Shown here: positions 49,801-61,800 of the stretch, piece by piece
Position numbering within the stretch: position 1 is the stretch's first letter
Layout of the letters: each line of letters starts with the position of its first letter
Assembly (NCBI GenBank): GCA_965203265.1
Contig: CBDBBV010000002.1
Coordinates: forward strand, 1,612,001 to 1,676,000
From: JAHRAW01 sp965203265
Lineage (GTDB): Bacteria; Pseudomonadota; Gammaproteobacteria; Arenicellales; Poriferihabitantaceae
DNA: 64,000 bases
Reading direction: 5' to 3'
The notes under the pieces: model-generated
The model's input: only the letters and a program-made list of their open reading frames with translations
Databases searched by the model: none
What the model was told of the DNA's origin: nothing
Translations under genes and position numbers: made by a program

Positions 49801-52800
49801 AGGCGTTGAATGCGAATGAGGACGCATCGGTTCCCTCCAGGGTGTAGACAAGCGTGTCGCCGGAGTTCGCATCGGTGGCCGCCGGAATGGCGGCACCGAT
49901 GTTGCTGTTCGCCGCGGTGTTCTCCGCCACACTGCGGGTCAGCGAGGTCGCGGCGAACGCGGGCGCACTGTTCGCCGGAGTGTTGGTGCTACCGGTGCCG
50001 GAGTTGGACCAAGGGCTGTCGCCTTCGGCGTTGGTCGCGCGAACTTGCACTTGGTAAGAGGTGGCCGCCGTCAGGCTCGATATGGTTGCCGTGGTGCCGC
50101 TATGATTCTGCGGGCCGTCGCTCCAGTTGCCGCTGGTACCGGATCGATAGCGCAGGTCGTAACTGCTGATGGCCGGTTTGCCGGTGTTGCTCGGAGCGCC
50201 CCAACTTATATTCAAGCTCGTAGTCGAGGCGCTGGCTACCGTCGGCGCCGACGGTTGCGCGGGCGGCTCGGACACATCGGTGAGATTGATGGTTACCGCC
50301 ACCGTGTCGCTGGCGCTACCATCGCTCACCTTGATGGTTACCGAATAACTCGACTTCGCCTCGTAGTCGTAGGTAACGCCCTGCTTGGTCGTGATCTGCC
50401 GAGTCGAGGTATTGAAATTGAATGAGTTCGCGTCGGTTCCCTCCATGGTGTGCGCCAGCGTGTCGCCGGTGTCTGTATCGGTGGCCGCCGGAATCACGGC
50501 GCCGACATTGGTGTTGGCCGCCGAGTTCTCGGCCACGCTGCGGGTCAGCGAGGAGGCGGCGAACGAGGGCGCGTTGTTCGCCGGAGTGTTGGTGCTGCCG
50601 CTGCCGGAGTTGGACCAAGGGCTGTCTCCCTCGGCGTTGGTGGCGCGAACTTGCACTTGGTAAGAGGTGGCCGCCATCAGGTTCGATATGTTTGCCGTGG
50701 TGCCGGTTTGATTCTGCGGGCCGTTGCTCCAGTTGCCGCTACTGCCGGCTCGGTAGCGCAGGTCGTAACTGCTGATGGCCGGTTTGCCGGTGTTGCTCGG
50801 GGCACCCCAACTCACGCTCAATATCGTGATCGAGGTGCTGGATACCGTCGGCGCCGACGGTTGTGCGGGCGGCTCGGCCACATCGGTGAGATTGATCGTT
50901 ACCGCCACCGTGTCGCTGGCGGTGCCGTCGCTTACCTTGATGGTTACCGAGTAACTCGACTTCGACTCGTAGTCGTAGGTAACGCCATCCTTGGTCGTGA
51001 TCTGCCGAGTCGTGGTATTGAAATGGAACGAGTTCGCGTCGGTTCCCTCCATGGTGTACACCAGCGTATCGCCGGAGTCCGTATCGGTGGCCTCCGGAAT
51101 CACGGCACCGATGTTGGTGTTGGCCGCGGTGTTCTCGGCCATGCTGCGAGTCAGCGAGGTAACGTTGAACGAGGGCTCGCTATTCGTCAGGGTGTTGGTG
51201 CTGCCGCTGCCGGAGTCGGACCAAGGGCTGTCGCCCTCGGCGTTGGTGGCGCGAACTTGCACTTGGTAAGAGGTGCCCGCCGTCAGGCTAGATAGGGTTG
51301 CCGTGGTGCCACTCTGATTCTGCGGGCCGTCGCTCCAGTTTCCGGTACTGCCGGCTCGGTAACGCAGGTCGTAACTGGTGATGGCCGGTTTACCGGTGTT
51401 GCTCGGGGCGCCCCAACTTATATTCACACTCGTGGCCGAAGCGCTGGACACCGTCGGCGCCGACGGCTTGGCGGGCGGCTCGGCCACATCGGTGATATTG
51501 ATTGTTACCGGCAACGTGTCGCTGGCGGTGCCGTCGCTCACCCTGATGGTTACCGAGTAACTCGACTTCGCCTCATGGTCGTAGGTAACGCCCTGCTTGG
51601 TCGTGATTTGCCGAGTCGAGGTGTTGAAATTGAATGAGTTGGCATCGGTTCCCTCCATCGAGTAAGTCAGGGAGTCGCCGCTGTCCGCATCGGTGGCCAC
51701 CGGGACCACATCGCCGACATTGTTGTTCGCCGCGGTGTTCTCGGCCACGCTGCGAGTCAGCGAGAAAACAGAGAACGAGGGTGCGTTGTTGGCCGGAGTT
51801 GCGGTCGGCGTGCCTCGGCCGCTTGCCCAAGCGCCACCCGGATTGATGCCGTTTTTCGCCCGCACGCGCACATCGTAGACGGTGCCGTTGGTCAAGTTCG
51901 TGATATCCGCGCTTGTTTGGGTGAGAGTGAGGGGCGTCCAGCTCGACGCCGAGGTTGCCTTGTACTGCAGTTCGTAGCCGGTGATGTTCGCGCCGCGTCC
52001 GCCGCTGTCTCCCGGCTCGGCCCAGGCGACCGACAACTTGCGATCGCTCGGTGTTACCGCAATGCCGCTGGCGGGAGTTACGATTTCGACGGTTACCGTA
52101 TCACCATCGCTCCACGACGGGCCGTTGTTCCAGTAGAAGATATTGCGGAAGCCGGATGACAGCGGATAGGTGGCGCCGCTACTGCCGCCGATGCGCACAC
52201 TGCCGAGGCGCAATGACGGAGATGGGTTGCCCGTTACCGCCAATCTCATGTTCAGATTGCCGCTACCGTCCACAAGCAATTCGCGCACCAGATACCCCTT
52301 GCCATCGAAGTTGAATCTGTTGTTGCTCAAGGAGGTAATGCAGTTGTCCAACCCGGGCCCGTCGTCGCAACCCTTGCTACTTCCATCCGCATCCACGGTC
52401 AGCGTGGCCGACCAGATGGCGGAGACGGAACCCGGCGGCGCAAGCGGAACTCCCGGCACATCCCAAGTGGTAACCGCTTTGGATGAACTGGAATCGTCTA
52501 TGGCGGTCGGCGTAGCAGTTTTGGTTTTCAGGTGGGCGCGCACCGTGTAGGCCGTGCCCTTTTCCAAGCCATTGAATACATCGCTACCGGTACTGCTGAA
52601 GAAGCCGTCACGGCTCACGCCGCTCGGCAACTGGTTGGCGGTTCCACGGCTCGCCGGCCACTCGGCGGAGGCTTTTTTGATCTGAATGACCACATCGTAG
52701 GTGGCCGAGTCGGGGTTGGTGGTCGCCACGGTAATTGTCGGCGCACCACCACGCGCTCCGGCGGTTACCGAGGAAACAGTCGGAGTCGGCATCGGATCAT

Positions 52801-55800
52801 CCCGCTCAATGGTAAGCGAATAGGTTGCGGTGGCCATGCCGTTTTCCGCCGTTACCACCATTACAACCACATTTTCGCCACGCACGAGACGGATCGCCTT
52901 ATTGCGGGTAACCACCTCGTCGTCAATAGAAACCGAAGCACCGCTCACACTCGGCGTCGGCCACACCTTCACATCCGTCACATCCTCATCCACCTGCGCA
53001 GCGTACTTCGTTCTTTGCGACCGGAAAGTCGGCGTGATCGACACAATCGTGTTATCGAGCCAAGTTAACTGCAACTGGCTCAGCGTCGCGTCCGCGCTCG
53101 GCGGCAACGCGCGGTTTATCGAAACCGTATAGGTACGCACCGTGCCGTCCTCGGCGGTAACCGCGACCAACACCTCGTTCACGCCCTCGGCCAATGAGAT
53201 GGCGTCGCTCTCGGCGCCGCTGGTTACCGTGCTCAGGCTGCTGCCCACACCCACCCGCACAGTCGCCAAGCCGGCGGCCTCCACGGTCGGGCGCAGTTTC
53301 AGATGGGTGGTGTCGTTGGACACATTCGCCCGATAGATCAGCGTGTTCTGGTTGAAGGTGCCGAGGGACAATGTCGCGTAGGGGCCCGCCACGGCCTCCG
53401 CGCTGGTGGCGGTGAGGGCGCTCAGGAAGGCGTTGGCGGACAATCTCGGCGTGCCGCTGCCGGTGGCCCAAGCACCCGCCACATCGTGGTCGCTGATGGC
53501 GCGCACGCGCACATCGTAGGTCGTGTCGTTGGTCAGGCCGGTGAGGGAATCGGTCGTACCGGTGCCGGTGTGGGCGGCGTCTACCCAACCGGTGGTCGGA
53601 TCGTTTGCAGTCGCGGCCACCTGATCCGCCGCCGTGTCGGTCTTGTATTGCACATCGTAGCGATCCGTAGCATGCAATCCACCGGCGGGTTCTATCCACG
53701 ACAGGTCGAGCGTGCCCCTACCGGCGGTTACCTGCAAACTGCCGGGCGCGGCTGTGGTCGAGGTGTCCACGATGGTGATGACTATCTGATTACCATCGGC
53801 ATTCACCACCTGATAGGGCGCGGAGGCGATCGGGTTCAGGATAAAGGAGAGTGGCTCGTTGCCCTCGCTAGTCTGATCCGCGGTCGCCGCAAGCGTGAAG
53901 GTCGCGCTGGTGTCGTTGGCCGGTATCGTCAGCATGTCCCCGCTCGTCCCGCCCAAGCCGGTTACGTTGTAATCGGCATTTACCGCATCGGTGGCGCTGT
54001 CAAACACCAGAATGCCAACGTTGGTTTCCTCGGTCAGCGCCGATTCGATGGTTACCGTTACCGTGGCGCTCGCGCCCTCGTTGACGGAGAATGAATCCGG
54101 ATTGAACTTCACTATCGGCAACGGATCGTCGTTGTCGGTGATGGTGAGGAGCGCCGTGGCGCCGGCGGCATCGCGCGCATAGTAGTCGCCCACATCGTCC
54201 ACCGGATCGTTGGCGGGCGCGATGCGCAACTGAATGGTCTCATCGTCGTCGTCGATGCTGTCGTCGGTGATGGTTACCACGAGATTCTTGCGAAACTCAT
54301 CTGCTGAACCGGTCGGCGCGAAGGTCAAGGTGCTGGGGGAGATGCTGTAGTCGCCCGCCGTGGCGGTGGTACCGGCGGCGACCACTTCCACAGTGAACAC
54401 GGTTTCAACGTCGGGTTCGATGCTCACCGTTACCGGCACATTGACCGTGCCGGCACTCTCGAGCACGGTGGCGGTGTAGGAGGTGGTGGCCGCCGCATCG
54501 GTGCCGAAGGCGATCTTGGCCTTGTTGCGGTCGAGCGTGTCTTGGATGACGATGGTAGATTGCGCCGCCGTCAGCGCCGGATTGGTGCTGGTGGCATCGA
54601 GCAGAATCGTCTCATCGGATTCGACAACCTGATCGTCAATGACTACGAGGAATCGCGTCGAAATGCTCTCCTCGCCCGCGAGGATGGTAATGGTTTCAGT
54701 GCCGGGGATATAGTCGCTAAACCCCGTCGTCGTGTCGTCGGTATAAGTCAGCGTAATTTCCGTACCGCCGAACGGCGCGGGCGCATTCAGCGTCGCCGTA
54801 ATCGCCTCGTTTGGAGTTGGAGGATTTACCCCCTCGTTGAACGGCGACAACGTGCTCATGGTCAGCGTGGTCGGCGCGGGCGCGCTCGTCAGGGTAACCG
54901 TATAGGTGCGAGTCGGGCTACTGGCCGGAGAGGTTACCACGGTCAGCACCGAGTTTTCTCCGGTATCGATGGCGACCGGATCGCTCGCCTCGCCGCTGTT
55001 TACGCCGTTCAGCGAGTTACCTTTGCCCACCATGATGGATGCGTCCGCGCCCGCTCCCGCGGTCGGCGTCAGCGAAACATGGGTGAAGCCGCTCGGCGCC
55101 GTGGCCGTGTATGAGGTGATAGACGGCGCGAAGGACGGCGTGAGGGTGAGGGTGAGTGCGCTCGCATCGACGAATGCGCCGGAAGATACCGTGCCGGCAC
55201 GCACCTGTAGCGCGCTCAGACTGGCATCGATGGAGGCATTCGGCCTGCCGCTGACACCGGACCAGAGGGCGCGGCCGTCGGTGTAGGGGGCGACTTGTAT
55301 GCCGTAGGACTGGCCGTTGGTCAGGCCGCTAATCGTGTAGGCACGGGCGGTGCCATCCGCGACCACGGTATCCTCGGAGAACGCGCCGCCCGTGGTGCGA
55401 TTGCGATGACGAATCCGCCAACCGTTCACATCCGGCGCATCGCTCGGCCAAGCCCAACTCAGCGTGAGACTGCCGTTTCCGGACGTTACCGCCAAGTTGT
55501 TTGCTTTGGTGTCGTCGCGTCCGAGTATGACGAAGCCCGGCAGGTCGCCGAGACCCGGCAAGTTGAGAGAGTGAGTAGCCCAACCCGGTTTGCTCACCCG
55601 CAGGGTGGCATCTCGGCCATTGGTGGCGCCGGTGTTGAAAGTGAGGGTTCTGATCGCGATCAATTCATCTCCGAGCAACACGCCGTCTCGAGTGTCGCGT
55701 GCCTCTTGGAAGAGGAAGGTGCCGATGCCGACTCCGTTGATCGCGGCTTGCAGATCCAATGCGCGGGTGTTGCGATGCGGGGCGACTGCGGTGGCGGTGC

Positions 55801-58800
55801 TGTCCGGCGTCAAGGTGGCGGTGAAAATCACATCCGTATTCAAGTCGGTGATGCGATCGCCGCTGCTCACAGGCTCGCCGTTGGCGGTTGCCGTGATGGC
55901 CAGTGTGGCGCTGTCGTTGTCGGTGATGGTCAAGGTCTTGAGCCCGGCGCCATCCGTATAACCCTGATCGAGGGTACCCAAAGTCACCTTGATGGTCTCG
56001 TTCGGCTCGACCAACAAATCATCCCGTGTCGGCAGGCTGTAGGTCGCCGAGTTCGTACCCGTAGCCGCCGTTATCGTGATATTGCTCAGCGGCGAAGCCG
56101 TGGGCAAGTCGTTGTTGTCGCTCCAAACATGGGTGAATTGCAGCGGAATGGGCAAGCCGTTGGTGTCGGTAACGGGCGGAGCGATGCTGGCCACCACCGC
56201 CAGAGGGCTACCCTCGGTGGCCGTGGCATCCGCCAGAGTAACTTTCTTCACCGCCCCGCCGTGGGAAACCGGCACGGCAAACGGCAAGCCGGGGAACTGC
56301 ATTTCCGACAAATAAGCGCGCTTGCCGGGATTCGCGTCGAAGGCGAAGGAGAAATTCGTGCTGTCCGTGCTCAGCTTGTCGCTCGGCACCGTCCAAGTGG
56401 CCGTGGCGGTGCGCTCATTGTCGGTGTTCACCCAGCGATCGTTTTCGCCGTCATCGCCGCCGGAGAAGGTCAACGTTACTCCGCTGTCGGCATCGCGGAA
56501 GGTTAGATACGAAGGCTTCTCCGGATCGATCTCATCCGCTGCATTCAAGCGACCCACATTGACCGATCTCGTGGAAGTCAGTCGGCCTGTGAAGGTCAAC
56601 GTGGTATTCGCCGTCGCCGGATTGGGCGATACCGTTACGCTCAAGGCGGCGAAGTCGTCGTCGATCACCGTGATGGTTACCTCATCGAAATCGGGCAACA
56701 CCCGATAGCCCTCGTCCGTGCCGTAGCCGTCCGGCAATTGGCCGAGGGTGAACACCAACGGCAGGTCGCCGGTTACATTTTCGTTGGGGGTATATCGGTA
56801 AATATGGAGTGCGGTCGGATTGGACGGCGTCAGTCGTATGCGACTTCGGAAATCGCCATTGACATGCAACGGCACCACCACCTCCTCAGTCGGTCGCGGA
56901 TTCATCTCGATCTGCAGGCGAATCAAACCGCCCTCCACAACCCTGTCGGTGCCTTGATTGCTGATGGCGAAATACTGCTCGAGTCGCTCTACCACAACCG
57001 TGTAGGTCTTGGTGGTGGTAGTGTCCTCGGCGGTAACCACGACCAAAATCGTATTTTCGCCCTCGTTGAGTTCGATAGCGTTGCTCGCTTCGCCGCTGGC
57101 CACCGTGGCCGGGCTACCGCCGCTCTCGATCACTTGAATCGAGGCGCTGCTGTGCGCTGCGGTCGGCGTGATCTGCAAGTGGGTGGTGTCGTACAACACC
57201 GGCAACTGGGCAGTATAGGTGCGCGTCTCCGCATTGAAGGTCGCGGGCAGGAGATTCAGCGCCGTATAGGTGCCGGTCTCGCCCGCCGCGGTGGCGGCGG
57301 AGAGCGCGCTCAGATCGGCGTTGTTGGAAGCCGCGCGGGTTATCGCCAATGTATAGGTATTGATGACGTTGCCGTCCTCGGAGGTAACCTCGGCGAGAAT
57401 GCTATTCATGCCGACCACGAGGGGAATGGCTTCGCTGGTAACGCCGCTGGCCAGCGCGCTCAAACTGCCGGAGGTTTTGCCGATGCGAATGGCGGAGCCG
57501 CTGTGATCCGCCACCGGCCTTACCTTCAAATGAGAGATGGCATCCCCCACCGAGGCGGTGTAGGCGAAGGTGGTCTGGCTGAAGGTCGGTTGGATGGTCA
57601 GCTCCGAATAGGTACCGTCTTGGCCGATCGCGATGGTCGGGTTGAGGGCGCTCAGATCGGCGTTGATGACATTCGGCAAAATGGGCGTGCCCTGACCGCT
57701 GGCCCAAGCGCTACCGGGAGTGATGCCGTTTTTCGCTCGTACTTGCACATCGTAACTGGTGTCGTTGGTCAGGCCGGTGATCTCCACGCTGGTGGTCGTG
57801 CCGCTGTGGGTAGCATCGATCCAGTTGGTTGCCGAGGTCGCCTTGTATTGCACATCGTAGCCGGTGATGCTGGCGCCGCGTCCGCCGGTGTCGCCGGAGG
57901 CGGCCCAGGCGATGTTCAGCTTGGCGTTGCCCGCGATTACCGCAAGGCCGCTGGCGGGGGTTACGATTTCCACGGTTATCTGCGCGTTATCGCTCCACGA
58001 TGGGCCGTTGCTCCAAATGAATAGGTTGCGGAAGCCGGATGACAACGGATAGGTGGTGCCGCTATCGCCGCCGATGCGCAAACTGCCGAGGCGCAACGCC
58101 GGAGACGAGTTGCCCGTTACCGACAATCTCAGATTCAGATTGCCGCTGCCGTCGACAAACAATTCGCGCACCAGATACTCTTTGCCATCGAAGGTGAATC
58201 GGTTGTTGTTCAAGGATGTAAGGCAGTTGTCCAATCCGGGACCGTCGTCGCAACCCTTGCTACTTCCGTCCGCAGACACAGTCAGCGTGGCCGACCAAGT
58301 GACGGCGACGGAACCCAGCGGCGCGGTCGGCGCACCCGGTACATTCCAAGTGGTAACCGCCACGGATGAACTGGAATCGTCTATGGCGGCCGGCGGCGGC
58401 GTGGTGGTCTTGGTTTTCAAGTGAGCGCGAACCGTGTAGGCCGTGCCCTTCTCCAAGCCGGTGCCGGTGAATACAAATGGGCTTGCGCTACTGGTCGTTG
58501 CCACATTTTTCGGCAACTGGTGATCGATCTCACGACTCGCCGGCCACTCCTCTGCGGCTTTTTTGATCTGGATGACCACATCGTAGGTGGCCGCGTAGGT
58601 ATTGGTGGTTGCCACGGTAATGTTGGGCGTGCCGTCGCTGTGCGCTCCAGCGGTAACCTCGGTGATTCGCGGAATCGGATAGGCACGTTCTATCGTGAGC
58701 GAATACGATTGGGTGGTGCTGTTATCGGTCGCCGTTACCACGATGGCGATCACATTGTCGCCGTAGTCGAGGTCGACCACCTTGCTGCCGGAGAAGGGTT

Positions 58801-61800
58801 CGCCGTCTAGGGAAACCGAGGCACCGCTCACCTTCGGCGTGACCCACACTTTCACCTCGGCCACATCCTCATCCACCCGCGCGCTGAACTTCGTTCTTTG
58901 CGATCCCCCGCCAGACTCGAGCGGCACAATCGTGTTGTCGGGCGGATCGTTCAAGGTTACCCGCAGCAGGCTCAGCGTTGCGATCGTGCTCGGCGACACC
59001 GCGCGGGTAACCACTACCGCGTAATTCTTGATGGTCTCGCCGTCCTCGGCGGTAACCGCCACGATGATGGTATTCACGCCCACATCGAGGGAGATGGCGG
59101 CACTCTCATCGCCTGCTACCACAACGTTCAGCGCAGTGCCCACACCCACCTGCACGCTCGCACCGCTATGCTTCGCGGTCGGCCTCACCTTCAAGCGATC
59201 GATGGCGTGCTCCACCGCGACTCGATAGGTCAGCGTGGCGCTATCGAAGTCGCCGAGGGGCAACGCCGTGTAAGTGCCGATCTCGCCGGCCGCGCCGGTG
59301 GCGACGAGGGCGCTCAGATCGGCGTTGGATGAGGCCGCCCGCGTGATGGTAACCGTATAGGTCTTGGTACTGCCGTTCTCGGCGGTAACCACGGCCAGAA
59401 TCTCGTTCGCCTCCACGGCGAGGGGGATGGGCGCACTGGCGGTAGCATCGTTTACCGAAGCCAGAGTGGCCACAGTTTTGCCCACCTGCACTTTCGCCAA
59501 ACCGGTATCCGCCACGGTGGGCGTCAGTTGCAAGTGGGTAACGGCATTCCCCACCGAGGCGCTATAGGCGAGGGTGTCGGCATTGAAGGGCGCCGGCATG
59601 AGAGGCAGCGGCGTGTAGGTGCCGCTACCGTCCGCGCTGGTCGAGATGGCGGCGGTGAGGCTGTCCAGATCGGCATTAGCGGATGGGGGTTCAACGGGCG
59701 TGCTCTGACCTTGCGCCCACTCGCTGCCGGGGTCAATGCCGTTCAACGCGCGCACGCGCACATCGTAACTCGTGCCGCCGACTAGGCCGGTGATCTCCGC
59801 GTTGGTAGTGGTGCCGCTGTGGGTAGCATCCGTCCAATCCGCCGCCGAGGTCTCCTTGTACTGCACTTCGTAGCCGGTGATGCGCGCGCCGCGTCCGCCT
59901 TCGTTGCTCGGTGCACTCCAAGCGATCGTCAGTTTTTCTTCGCCCGCAGTTACCGCAATGCCGCTGGCAGGGATTACGATTTCCACGGCTATCTCCGCGC
60001 CCGCGCTCCACGATGGGCCGTTGCTCCAGAAGTACCTCCCACTGAAACCGGACGACAGCGCATAACTGTTGCCGCCGATGCGCAAACTGCCGGAACGCAG
60101 AGATGCAGACGGGTTGCCGCTCGTAGACAATCTCATGCTCAGATTGCCGCTGCCGTCCACAGAGAGATCGGTTACACGATAGCCCTTGCCGTCGAAGTCG
60201 AAGCGGTTATTGCTCAAGGTCGTGCTACTTCCGTCCGCAGACACCGTCAGCATGGCCGACCAGATGGTGGTGACGGAATCCGGCGGCGCGGTCGGTGCGC
60301 CCGGCACATCCCAAGTGGTAACCGCCACGGATGAACTGGAATCGTCTATGGCGGCCGGCGGCGTGGTGGTCTTGGTTTTCAAGTGAGCGCGAACCGTGTA
60401 GGCCGTGCCCTTCTTCAAGCCGGTGCCGGTGAATACAAATGGGCTGGTGCTACTGGTCGTTTCCACATCAGCCGGCAACTGATGATCCGTTCCACGACTC
60501 GCCGGCCACTCGGCGGATGACTCTCTCAACTGAATCACCACATCGTAGGCATTCGAGTCCGGGTTGGTGGTTGCCACGGTGATCAAGGGCATGCCGTCGG
60601 TAGTCGCACCGGCGGTTACCGAGGAAATGCTCGGAATCGGATACGCCCGCCGCACGGTAATCGAGTACGACTTGGTGGTGGTGTCGTCCTGCGCCGTTAC
60701 CACAACCTCGATCACATTGTCGCCGTAGTCGTTGAGGGCGACCACCTCGCTGCCGGTGGTCTCCTTGTCGTTTATGGAGACGGACGAACCGCTCACCTGC
60801 GGCGTTGCCCACACGCGCACCTGCGACACATTCTCCGCCACCTGCGCGGTGTAATTCGTGCTTCCCGAAATCGGCGTGAGCGACACAATCGTGTTATCGA
60901 TCAAGGTTACCTGCAGACGACTCAGATCGGCGTTGTCGGATTCGCGCGGCGTGCCGATGGTGCCGGCCCAAGCGGCGCGCCCGTCGATGTAGGGGGTAAC
61001 CTGTATGCCGTAGGAATTTCCTTCCGTCAGGCCGCCGATGGTGTAGGAGCGCGCGTTGGCATCGGCAATTTCGATGATCTCGGAGAACGCGCCGCCTCCA
61101 GTGCGATCCCTATAGCGAATGCGCCAGCCGTTCACCGGCGCAGTGTCGGCGTTCGGCCAAACCCAGCTCAGCGTGAGACTATCGCTCGAGGGCGCCACCG
61201 CCAAGTCGGTCGCCGTGGTGTTGACGCGACCTTTTATGACGAAGGCCGGCAGGTTGAGATTGTGAGTCGCCCAATCCGGCGCACTCACTTGCAGAGTTCC
61301 GCCGCGATCGCCGGTGGCGGTGGCGCTGGTGTTGAAAGTGAGAGTTCGAGTCGCGTTCAATTCGCTTGCGAGCAACACGCCGTCTCGAGAGTCGCGCGCC
61401 TCTTGGAAGAGGAAGGTGCCGATACTATTCCACCCGTTCACCGAGGCTTGCAGATCCAATGCCCGCGTGTTGCGGTGCGGCGCGACCGAGGTGGCCGGGC
61501 TGTCCGGCGTCAAGGTGGCGGTGAATACCACATCCGTATTCAAGTCGATGATGCGGTCGCCGTTGTTCACGACTTCGCCATTGGCGGTCGCCGTGATATT
61601 TAGCGTGGCGCTGTCGTTGTCGGTGATGGTCAGAGTTTTGGGGCCGGATGCGTCGGTATAACCCTGTTCGAGCCTGCCCAACGCCACCTTGATGGTCTCG
61701 TTCGGCTCGACCACTCGATCATCTCGCGTGCTCAGTCTGTAGGTCGCCGTGGTCGCACCCTGTGCCGCCGTTATCGTGGTCTTCAACGGCAAATCATTCG

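Noticed and set aside
47555..51795. Possible CRISPR-like array from regular repeats
   Set aside because: Period is 606 bp, repeats are coding throughout and variation is by codon, so they are protein-domain repeats.
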